A DNA stretch of 64,000 nucleotides. It comes from Candidatus Leptovillus gracilis (GTDB lineage Bacteria; Chloroflexota; Anaerolineae; Promineifilales; Promineifilaceae). The notes beneath the pieces were generated by a model, which made no database searches, was not told where the DNA came from, and saw only the letters and a program-made list of their open reading frames with translations. The position numbers and the translations under genes were made by a program. The stretch is from the NCBI GenBank assembly GCA_016716065.1, contig JADJXA010000001.1:558001-622000 (forward strand). Direction: 5' to 3'. Numbering within the stretch: position 1 is the first letter of the stretch; each line of letters begins with the position of its first letter. Below, in pieces: positions 1 through 7,271 of this stretch.

Positions 1-285
1 AATCATTTGTGCCTGCGCCATGCCCATATGCTCCTTATTCACCGCCAACGGCAGACCCAACCCATGCGCCCACCACTCTACCGTTCGCCATTATAACAGA
101 ATCCCCCACCACCTCAGTCGCTTTGACAAGGCAAAATCGCTGTGGTATCTTTCGCAGCCAGGGATACTCAACATTACCTTATTCCTAAATTGCCCTTCTG
201 AAGCCCAATAACTGTTGGTGAATTGATACGCAGTTGCTATACTTATGTCATTCTACCACCTGAAAAGCAGTGTCTGGAGGTTGTT
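1..285. other. left-edge region, no confident gene
   Basis: No gene is supported here with confidence. On the minus strand a reading frame is open from about position 96 to the left edge, and a perfect TATAAT box (minus strand, 90-95) lies just upstream of it. This could be the start of a leftward gene cut by the window, but there is no clear start codon or Shine-Dalgarno. The short forward frame at 20-211 has no RBS and no recognisable content. Confidence 0.3.
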
Positions 286-921
286 GTGAGAGACTTAGTT
301 CCCATGAGTGGTTATTATTACCCCAATAAGATGGCGCGTATCTTATTGATTTCCATGGAAGAGGTAATGGGTCGCAATGGCTTAAATGCCCTGCTCAACT
401 TAGTGGAAATGCGCCAGTTCATTACTGATCTACCACCTGACAATCTGGAACGAGAGTTTGATTTTGCCTACATCTCCAATTTGAATCGCGGGCTGGAAGA
501 TATTTATGGTCCACGTGGTGGTCGGGGTTTGGCCTTACGCGGCGGCCGGGCCATCTTTTCGCGTGGCCTCAAAACCTTCGGTGCGTTGGCCGGCGTCGGC
601 GACCTGGCTTTTAAAGTCCTGCCCCTACAAACCAAACTCAGAATCGGCATTCCGGCCGTTGCCCGCATTTTTACCCAATTCAGCGACCAGACCAGCCGCT
701 TTGAGGAATTTGATGACCACTTCCTCTACTATATTGACCGTTGTTCGATGTGCTGGGGAGTGCAAGCCGATCACCCAGCCTGCCATATTGCCGTCGGTAT
801 CCTTCAGGAAACCCTGCGGTGGATCAGCGGTGGGCTGGAATTTCGCGTCAACCCCGTGGAATGTATTGCCATGGGCGCAAAGACCGGCGTTATCCGCATA
901 GACAAAGAGCCGATAAAATAG
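286..921 (+). CDS. V4R-domain-like (4-vinyl reductase family) sensor protein
   Basis: About 211 residues. The C-terminal part resembles the V4R/hydrocarbon-binding fold: a Cys-containing stretch (DRCSMCWG, then HPACHIAVG), a predicted helix, and an ending of the form LEFRVNPVECIAMG, like the conserved ExxCxxxG signature of V4R proteins. The N-terminal half carries hydrophobic helices (MARILLISMEEVMG). V4R domains are known as small-molecule sensing modules, often beside or fused to signalling proteins; the ligand here is unknown. I prefer GTG 286 because GGAGG (276-280) lies 5 nt upstream; TTG 223 has no RBS and ATG 304 is possible. The next gene is a response regulator, so a shared signalling role is plausible but inferred. 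Confidence 0.55.
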   Translation: MRDLVPMSGYYYPNKMARILLISMEEVMGRNGLNALLNLVEMRQFITDLPPDNLEREFDFAYISNLNRGLEDIYGPRGGRGLALRGGRAIFSRGLKTFGALAGVGDLAFKVLPLQTKLRIGIPAVARIFTQFSDQTSRFEEFDDHFLYYIDRCSMCWGVQADHPACHIAVGILQETLRWISGGLEFRVNPVECIAMGAKTGVIRIDKEPIK

Positions 922-934
922 ACGGCCTATTATC

Positions 935-1010
935 CGTAGGCCGAAGTCCGTATCCCGTTTTCCGTTGGCATTTGCCAGAGGTGGCGCCTACGGATTACCG
1001 ATGACGGATT
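935..1010. repeat. dispersed repeat element, copy 1 (inverted relative to copy 2)
   Basis: The core reads, on the minus strand, as GGCGCC, then CTCTGGCAAATGCCAACGG, then AAAACGG and GGACTTCGG. The same order of blocks appears in forward orientation near 42,770 and, more diverged, near 57,720. TGGCA-N2-TGCCA is itself an inverted repeat. Flanks contain repeated TCCGTA and ATTACCG units. Confidence 0.65.
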
Positions 1011-1128
1011 ACCGCTTACGGGTACTACCAATCAGTGAGATTCCAGGAGCAGCGGTTCTGGCTGCTGTTCCGACACAGAATCCTTTTCGTTCTGGTTTGT
1101 TCTCGTCAAAACCCAAGGAAGTATTCAA

Positions 1129-1998
1129 GTGGCTGACGGACTAAATGAGAAGCAGCAAAAAATCTTCATTGTTGAAGACGATGTGGATTTAGCGGAAATG
1201 TTAAGCGCCTACTTTCGGGCGCAGGGCTATCTGGTAAGCAATGCGATGCGCGGCGAGGATGCTATTGCCTCCATCAGCGCCGATGTGCCCGACGTGGTTG
1301 TGCTGGACATTCGCTTACCCGATATTGATGGCTATGAAGTGTGCCGCCGGATGCGTCATGCGCGCCGTACCCAAAATATCCCTGTTATCTTCTTAACCGA
1401 AAAACGTGAGCGTGAAGACAAACTGGCCGGTTTGGAATTAGGCGCGGTTGATTATATTACCAAGCCATTTGATATTCAGGAACTGCGGCTGCGGGTACGC
1501 AATTCACTGCGCCGGGCGCGCTTGAGCACGCTGCTCAACCCGGTCACCGGGCTGCCGGAGGGGCAGTTGGTGGTCGAGCGCCTGGAACAGATGGTCCGCC
1601 AGCCAGATTGGGGCATTATCCTGGCCGGTATTCATGGTCTGGATAAATTCCGGGACCGGTATGGCTTTGTGGCCGCCGACGATGTTTCGCGGGCGGTGAC
1701 GCTGATGATCACCAATGCGGTGCAGGAAAGCGGCGGCAACGATTTTGTCGGCCATACGGACAACGGCGATTTTGTGGTGATTACCACGTCCGACCGCTGC
1801 AAAAAGGTGGCGGAACGCTGCCTGGTGCGTTTGCAGCCCTCTATTCAATACTTTTACCCGGCTTTGGAGCGCCAACGCTTGCATGAAATGCCGGAATCGG
1901 AGCGGTTGATGGTACGGGTGAACAGCGTCTCGTCGCGCGAACATCGGTTTACCGACATGGAATCGTTGTTTGTTTCGTTGCAGGAACGTGTGGGATAA
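1129..1998 (+). CDS. response regulator with degenerate GGDEF domain
   Basis: 289 residues. Receiver domain at about 10-125: acidic pair D17/D18, phospho-acceptor D60 in VVVLDIRLPD, T90 and K112 (DYITKPF), all canonical. After a short linker, residues 130-285 look like a GGDEF domain (NPVTGLP start, FRDRYGFVAADDVSRAV), but the GGDEF signature itself reads GHTDNGDF, so diguanylate cyclase activity is unlikely. It may instead bind GTP or mediate protein contacts. The start is GTG 1129, supported by AAGGAAG at 1115-1121 (7 nt spacing). No DNA-binding domain is present. It lies just downstream of the V4R-like gene, separated by a repeat element. Confidence 0.85.
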   Translation: MADGLNEKQQKIFIVEDDVDLAEMLSAYFRAQGYLVSNAMRGEDAIASISADVPDVVVLDIRLPDIDGYEVCRRMRHARRTQNIPVIFLTEKREREDKLAGLELGAVDYITKPFDIQELRLRVRNSLRRARLSTLLNPVTGLPEGQLVVERLEQMVRQPDWGIILAGIHGLDKFRDRYGFVAADDVSRAVTLMITNAVQESGGNDFVGHTDNGDFVVITTSDRCKKVAERCLVRLQPSIQYFYPALERQRLHEMPESERLMVRVNSVSSREHRFTDMESLFVSLQERVG

Positions 1999-2071
1999 GT
2001 TGTGAAGGCCCGGCGGCTTTCAGATACAATTCCGTATGGTCGGCTTTACCGGCTCATCAATTTAGAAAGGT

Positions 2072-2104
2072 AATCAGGGCTAGGAATAGCCCTGATTTTG
2101 TTTG
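2072..2104 (+). terminator. intrinsic terminator-like hairpin
   Basis: Perfect 11-bp stem AATCAGGGCTA (2072-2082) / TAGCCCTGATT (2087-2097), 4-nt loop, followed by TTGTTT. It sits 74 nt after the response regulator stop and only 11 nt before the ATG of the next gene, so it may also affect that gene's translation. Confidence 0.7.
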
Positions 2105-2108
2105 TGGC

Positions 2109-5100
2109 ATGAAACGTTTAAGCGCCTATACGGCCGATTTCCTGATTCTGGCGGGTTTTTTGCTGCTGCCACTGCTGCTGTATGGCAGTGTTACGTTAGG
2201 CGGGCGCACCATGCTGCCGGCCGACAATCTGTTCCAATGGGCGCCCTGGTCGGCTGCCGCTGCTGCTTTGGGCGCCGAAGTGCCGCAGAACCACCTCATC
2301 ACCGACCTGATCATCCAGAATTACCCTTGGAAGCGCTTTGTCCTCACTTCTTTGCAGAGCGGGGAAATTCCGCTGTGGAATCCCAATTTGTTTGCCGGCG
2401 CGCCCTTTTTGGCGGCCGGGCAGCATTCGGCCTATTACCCGCTTGGTCTGTTGTTCCTGATTATGCCATTGGCGAAGGCGTATGGTTGGTTTGCGCTGAG
2501 CCAGTTGTGGCTGGCCGGGGCGTTGATGTATGTGTTTGGGCGCATTTTGCACATGCGGCGGGGCAGCGCGGCGTTGGCCGGGTTGGTGTATCAGGGGGCG
2601 GGGTTTATGGTGATCAGCACGGCCGTTTTCCCCATGATTATCGCCGCGGCGGTGTGGCTGCCGCTGCTGCTGGGCTGCATCGAAAAGATCGTTCAAGATG
2701 TCCGATTTAAAATTGTCTGGTTAACTATCGGCGCGGTGGCGCTGGGGATACAAATCTTCGCCGGGCATGTGGAGATTACCTATTACACCCTCTTGTTGAT
2801 GGCCTTGTACGCGGCGTGGCGTATGGCGTATGCCGTGTTCCGTAAACCGTATGCCGTAGGCCGTGAGCGCGACGGGGAACCAACGGAACACGGACCACGG
2901 AACACGGAACACGGTTTACGCCACACCCTCCTCAAACCAGCCATTTGGTTATCGGGCATGGTCCTCATCGGCCTGCTGCTGGGGGCGGTGCAGTTGGTTC
3001 CCCTGTTTGAAGTGGGACAAATGAACTTCCGCGAAGGGTCGGCTTCTTTTGCCGAAGTGCGCAGTTGGGCCTTCCCGGCGCGCCGTATTCTGACGCTGGC
3101 CTTGCCCAATTTCTTCGGCAATCCAGCTTACCACAGCTACCAAGATGTTTTCAGCGGCGAGCAGGTGGCTTACACTGCCGATTATTACGGCAATCCACGC
3201 GCCCACAACGAATGGGGCTTTAAGAATTATGTCGAAGGGGCAATTTATTTAGGGATTTTGCCGTTGTTCCTGATGATTTTGGGATTTCGGATTTCGGATT
3301 TCGGATTTCGCAATACGGATCACGGATTACGGTTCAGGGAACGGAAAAGCCAGACAATCTTTTTTGCCGGCATCAGCTTTTTTTCGCTGGCGTTTATTTT
3401 TGGCACGCCGTTGTATGGATTGTTGTATTATGGGCTGCCGTTTATCAATCAGTTGCACACGCCGTTTCGCTGGATTTTCCCGCTGACTTTGTGCGTGGCA
3501 GCGCTGGCCGGGTTTGGCGCCGACCATCTGGCGGCGACGCGCCGTTGGTCGGGTTGGGAGGATTGGCGGGCTTCGCGGCAGCCAGCAGGCGCGGTGGAAA
3601 CGGCCGTGCTTCTCTTTACCAGTGATGTGTCTGTGGCCCGATGGAAACGGCCGTTCTTCCTCTGGGGAACGCCCGGATTGATCACTGCTCTGGCCGCGGG
3701 GGCGTTTTGGGGTGGGCTGCTACTGCTTGGCGGTCTGTGGGCGTCTAAATTGTTCTACCCGCAAATTGAGCCATTTGTGGAACACATCTTCCTGGGCCTG
3801 GCCCTGGCAGCCAACGGCTTCGACAGCGCCCGCGCCTTTTACAGCTTCGAATACCGTCAATTCTTCACCCTGGGGCTGATGCTTATCGCCAGCGGGACGG
3901 TGCTGCGCGTGAGCCGCTGCCCCATTTACGTGCCCGTCCCCGGCGTGGGCAAACGGCCGTTATGGGAACTCTTAGCCGCCATCATTATCGTGCTGGATTT
4001 GTTCCTGGCGAATTGGGGCTTTCACGCCGCCGTCGATCCCGCTTTGTTGGACTACAAACCGCAAATGGTGCAGTGGCTGGAACAGCAGCCCGGCTTATGG
4101 CGCATTACCAGCTTCAATCCCAGCGGCGACATCCCGTTTAACGCCAATTCCGGCTGGCTGTACGATTTTCAGGATATTCGCGGCTACGATTCGATCATTC
4201 CCAAGCAGTACACGGAATTTATGGCGGCCATCGAGCCGCAAGGGGCGCTGCCCTACAATCGCATCCAGCCGATTGCCACCTGGGAGGCGCTCAATTCGCC
4301 GCTGCTGAGTGTGTTGGGCGTGAAGTACGTCATCACCAGCGAGCAGATAGACCTACCGCAGTTCGTCCTGGCCTGGGAAGGGGAAGGGGTGCGGGTGTAT
4401 GAGAACACGGCCGTTGCCCCCCGCGCCTACACCCTACCCCTCAGCAGCCTGCTGCTGGCCGATGACGCCCTGGCCGCCCTGCGCACCTACGACCCGCGCC
4501 AATTCGCCGTGGTGGAGACTGGAGATTGGAGATTGGAGATTGGTGATCTCCAATCCGAAATCCGAAATCCGAAATCCGAAATCTACACCCCCGCCACCAT
4601 AGACGCCTACGGGATCAATGAGGTGACGGTAACGGCCGTTACCGCCACCCCCACCATCCTCATCCTCAACGACAGTTACTTCCCCGGCTGGAAAGCCTTT
4701 GTACGCCCGGCCGGAACCGGGGAAGATCAAGAGCAGCAGGTAGATATTTTTCGCGTCAACGGCAATTTTCGCGGCGTGGTGCTGCCAGAAGCAGGCCAAT
4801 GGACAGTCCGCTACAAGTACAGCCCCACCAGCTTCCAATTGGGTGGTTTGGGCAGCTTCATGGGGGTGATCCTGCTGCTGTTTGTCGGCCTGGTCTGGGG
4901 CTGGCGCATCATGGTTAAACCCGATGCCCAAATGACCACCACCCGCAGCCTGGCGAAAAACAGCATGGCCCCCATGGCCCTCAACCTGTTCAACAAGGGC
5001 ATTGATTTTGTCTACGCCATGTTCTACCTGCGGGTGCTGGGGCCGGCCAACGCCGGCAGCTTTGCCACAGCCATCGCCGCCGCCGGTATCTTTGAGATCG

Positions 5101-6410
5101 TCGCCAACTTTGGGCTGGACATTTTGCTGGTGCGCGAGGTGTCGCAAGATCGCCAGCGCGCCAGCAGCTATCTGCTCAACACTTCAATTTTGCGCGTGCT
5201 GGCCGCATTTGTGGCGGCCGCGCCGGTGGCGGCGCTGGTCCTGGGAGCCAACCTGTTTAGCAATCCGTTCACCCCGGCCGAAATTGCCGCGATCATCTTT
5301 ATCATGCTCGGTATGCTTTTTTCCGGTATGTCCAAAGGGGTGACGGGTCTGTTTTACGTCTACGAAAAGGCGGAAATCCCGGCAGCCATGACCACCCTGA
5401 CAACGATTTTGCGCGTCGGGCTGGGCGTGGCGGTGCTGCTGCTCGGTTTTGGCTTTGTGGGCTTAGCGGCCGTGTCCATCGCCATCAACATTGTCACGCT
5501 GACTATTTTGGCGATCCTGGCGCGGCGTAATTTTGCGCTACCGGGTCCCTGGCGCGTGGATTGGGGCTTGCAGCGGCGTATGGTGCGCCTGGGCTGGCCG
5601 TTGATGCTCATCCATCTGCTGCAAACCATCTTCATCTCGATTGACGTATACTTGCTGCGGGTGATGTTGGACAACGGCGATGAGGTGGTGGGCTGGTATA
5701 ACAGCGCCTATAAATGGTTCAACGCCCTGCAAATTGTGCCGTCGTTTTTCACATTGGCGCTGTTTCCCATCATCTCGCGCGAGATTCAGCGTTCGCTGGA
5801 CGCAGCGCGACGCATGTACAGCCTGTCGCTGAAACTGATGCTGCTGCTGGCGCTGCCCATCGCCGCCTCAATCACCTTTTTGGCTGAACTTCTCGTGCGC
5901 ATCGTCGGCGGGGCGGAATTTTTGCCGCACGGGGCGATTGCGCTGCAAATTGTGATTTGGGCCATTCCTATCGGCTGGTTGAACAGCGTGACCAATTACG
6001 TGCTCATTGCTTTGGGTCTGGAGCGGATGCAGCCGCGGGCATTTTCGGCAGCGGTGGCTTTTAACGTGATTACCAATTTCCTATTTATCCCGTATTTTAC
6101 CTATCAGGCGGCCGGGGTGACGACGATTTTGTCGGAGGTGGTGTTGATGGGGGTGTTTGCCTACTATTTGCGGCAGCGGATGCCGGGTGTGGATTGGGTA
6201 GGCTTGTTGGCGAAACCGTTGGGGTTAACGGCCGTTGTTGTCATCGTCATGGCCCTCGGTTCGCGGCTGCACCCGGTGGTTGGTGTGGTCCTGGGGTTGG
6301 TCGTCTACGCCGTCGGCCTGCCCCTCCTCCGCATCGTCGGCGAGGATGAGCGGCAAGTTTTGCGGGCTATCTTGCCGGCGTCCATTGCGCGGCGGTTACG
6401 ACTGGTTTAA
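2109..6410 (+). CDS. fusion: YfhO-like membrane protein plus Wzx/MATE-type flippase
   Basis: 1433 residues, polytopic membrane protein in one uninterrupted frame. Residues 1 to about 935 match the YfhO family (GT-C-like membrane proteins linked to glycosylation of polymers): early hydrophobic helices, PADNLFQWAPW, and the soluble part LWRITSFNPSG, IRGYDSIIPKQY and LGVKYVIT. From about residue 940 (SLAKNSMAPMALNLFNKG) the chain becomes a separate polysaccharide flippase of the Wzx/MATE superfamily with about 12 hydrophobic helices to the C-terminus. Such proteins are normally separate genes; a plausible joint role is assembly and membrane transfer of a lipid-linked sugar, which is inference. 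Three low-complexity insertions (about residues 240-276, 392-411 and 803-827) are dispersed repeats read in frame. No Shine-Dalgarno lies close to ATG 2109; GAAAGG at 2065-2070 is separated from it by the hairpin. Confidence 0.8.
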   Translation: MKRLSAYTADFLILAGFLLLPLLLYGSVTLGGRTMLPADNLFQWAPWSAAAAALGAEVPQNHLITDLIIQNYPWKRFVLTSLQSGEIPLWNPNLFAGAPFLAAGQHSAYYPLGLLFLIMPLAKAYGWFALSQLWLAGALMYVFGRILHMRRGSAALAGLVYQGAGFMVISTAVFPMIIAAAVWLPLLLGCIEKIVQDVRFKIVWLTIGAVALGIQIFAGHVEITYYTLLLMALYAAWRMAYAVFRKPYAVGRERDGEPTEHGPRNTEHGLRHTLLKPAIWLSGMVLIGLLLGAVQLVPLFEVGQMNFREGSASFAEVRSWAFPARRILTLALPNFFGNPAYHSYQDVFSGEQVAYTADYYGNPRAHNEWGFKNYVEGAIYLGILPLFLMILGFRISDFGFRNTDHGLRFRERKSQTIFFAGISFFSLAFIFGTPLYGLLYYGLPFINQLHTPFRWIFPLTLCVAALAGFGADHLAATRRWSGWEDWRASRQPAGAVETAVLLFTSDVSVARWKRPFFLWGTPGLITALAAGAFWGGLLLLGGLWASKLFYPQIEPFVEHIFLGLALAANGFDSARAFYSFEYRQFFTLGLMLIASGTVLRVSRCPIYVPVPGVGKRPLWELLAAIIIVLDLFLANWGFHAAVDPALLDYKPQMVQWLEQQPGLWRITSFNPSGDIPFNANSGWLYDFQDIRGYDSIIPKQYTEFMAAIEPQGALPYNRIQPIATWEALNSPLLSVLGVKYVITSEQIDLPQFVLAWEGEGVRVYENTAVAPRAYTLPLSSLLLADDALAALRTYDPRQFAVVETGDWRLEIGDLQSEIRNPKSEIYTPATIDAYGINEVTVTAVTATPTILILNDSYFPGWKAFVRPAGTGEDQEQQVDIFRVNGNFRGVVLPEAGQWTVRYKYSPTSFQLGGLGSFMGVILLLFVGLVWGWRIMVKPDAQMTTTRSLAKNSMAPMALNLFNKGIDFVYAMFYLRVLGPANAGSFATAIAAAGIFEIVANFGLDILLVREVSQDRQRASSYLLNTSILRVLAAFVAAAPVAALVLGANLFSNPFTPAEIAAIIFIMLGMLFSGMSKGVTGLFYVYEKAEIPAAMTTLTTILRVGLGVAVLLLGFGFVGLAAVSIAINIVTLTILAILARRNFALPGPWRVDWGLQRRMVRLGWPLMLIHLLQTIFISIDVYLLRVMLDNGDEVVGWYNSAYKWFNALQIVPSFFTLALFPIISREIQRSLDAARRMYSLSLKLMLLLALPIAASITFLAELLVRIVGGAEFLPHGAIALQIVIWAIPIGWLNSVTNYVLIALGLERMQPRAFSAAVAFNVITNFLFIPYFTYQAAGVTTILSEVVLMGVFAYYLRQRMPGVDWVGLLAKPLGLTAVVVIVMALGSRLHPVVGVVLGLVVYAVGLPLLRIVGEDERQVLRAILPASIARRLRLV
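2826..2936. repeat. in-frame dispersed repeat inside the YfhO/Wzx gene
   Basis: Repeated GTATGCCGTA/CCGTAAACC units followed by several copies of AACACGGA-type units. Translated, this gives the odd peptide EHGPRNTEHGLRHT between two membrane segments. Comparable CCGTA/ACGGA units occur at the intergenic elements near 950, 42,740 and 57,690. Confidence 0.6.
3283..3340. repeat. in-frame GGATTTC heptamer repeat
   Basis: Four near-perfect tandem GGATTTC units followed by CACGGATTACGG, translated as FRISDFGFRNTDHG. It is the reverse complement of the AATCCGA repeats at about 4,550 and 7,290. Confidence 0.65.
4516..4590. repeat. in-frame tandem-plus-inverted repeat cassette
   Basis: Three copies of GGAGATT are followed by GATCTCCAATCC (the inverted partner) and then by four copies of GAAATCC. 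It can fold as a hairpin. It is read in frame as LEIGDLQSEIRNPKSEI, so an element is translated inside the YfhO part of the fusion protein. Confidence 0.7.
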
Positions 6411-6483
6411 GATAGAACTTGATTGTGGTGTTCAAGGGTAATGGATAGGTTTGTTGGTTTGTTCGTTTGTTGGAGGCGCGTTT

Positions 6484-6753
6484 ATGGCCGACACCGTGTT
6501 AGAAATTAAGGTATCGTCGCCGTTGTTGCAATTAGGAATCAATCGGGAAGAAGTGCAGCGCCGGGTCAACGAGTGGCTGGTATTGTCCCTATTCACCGAG
6601 GAGCGAATTTCTTCCGGCAAAGCGGCTCGCCTGCTGCACATGAGCCGCGTGGAGTTTTTGGCCCTGCTTCGCCAACGGAGCATTGCTTTTATTGATTATT
6701 CCGAAGACGAGTTAGGCGAAGAATTTGCTGCGGTTAACAAGCTGACCCTCTAA
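6484..6753 (+). CDS. UPF0175 family antitoxin
   Basis: 89 residues from ATG 6484, chosen because GGAGG (6472-6476) precedes it by 7 nt. The sequence has the UPF0175 layout: an N-terminal strand (LEIKVSSPLLQLGI), then a helix-turn-helix-like part (LSLFTEERISSGKAARLLHMSRVEFLALL) and an acidic tail (DYSEDELGEEF). UPF0175 proteins are known partners of DUF3368 PIN-domain toxins, and exactly such a gene follows after 9 nt. It presumably neutralises the toxin and represses the operon; that regulatory role is family-based inference. Confidence 0.85.
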   Translation: MADTVLEIKVSSPLLQLGINREEVQRRVNEWLVLSLFTEERISSGKAARLLHMSRVEFLALLRQRSIAFIDYSEDELGEEFAAVNKLTL

Positions 6754-6762
6754 AATACCCCC

Positions 6763-7251
6763 GTGATTGTCGTTTCCAACACAACGCCCTTGATTGGTAT
6801 GGCCGTAACGGGTCACTTTGACCTGTTACGGCAAATGTTTGGTCGTGTCACCATTGCTCAAGCCGTATTTGATGAAACTGTTGTGTATGGGCGTGACGAA
6901 GGCGGCGCTAAAGCCGAAGTCTTGGAAGCGGATTGGTTAGACATTGTTCCGGTGCGTGACCGATTGGCGGTTGATGTGTTGCTGGATGAGTTGGACCTGG
7001 GCGAAGCAGAAACCATCGTTTTAGCTCGTCAGATAGGGGCTGATTGGGTGTTGATGGATGAAAAAAAGGGCCGTCGTAAACTTAATGAACTGCGATTAAA
7101 CAAGATCGGCACTGTCGGACTTTTGCTCAAAGCGAAGGAACTTGGTTTGCTGCCGCACATCAAATCGGATTTAGCGTTGTTGCGGGAACGTGGATTTAGC
7201 ATCAGCCAGCCCGTCATCGAAGCTGTTCTGCGCCAGGCTGGGGAACAGTAA
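6763..7251 (+). CDS. DUF3368 PIN-domain toxin (putative RNase)
   Basis: 162 residues, GTG start directly after the UPF0175 antitoxin. PIN features: VVSNTTPLIGMA at the N-terminus (Asn where many PIN domains have the first Asp, as is common in DUF3368), the mid acidic cluster LDELDLGEAETIVLA, and ADWVLMDEKKGRRK with the third acidic site. PIN toxins are metal-dependent ribonucleases, usually acting on tRNA, rRNA or mRNA; the target here is unknown. The gene has no own Shine-Dalgarno, consistent with translational coupling to the antitoxin. Confidence 0.85.
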   Translation: MIVVSNTTPLIGMAVTGHFDLLRQMFGRVTIAQAVFDETVVYGRDEGGAKAEVLEADWLDIVPVRDRLAVDVLLDELDLGEAETIVLARQIGADWVLMDEKKGRRKLNELRLNKIGTVGLLLKAKELGLLPHIKSDLALLRERGFSISQPVIEAVLRQAGEQ

Positions 7252-7271
7252 GCTATCTGCCGTAACACAAA

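Noticed and set aside
20..211. Small forward frame at the left edge
   Set aside because: No RBS, no domain and a composition unlike the neighbouring genes.
4434..5147. Long antisense frame inside the YfhO/Wzx gene
   Set aside because: The sense frame encodes known families; the antisense product is low-complexity and His/Gly-rich.
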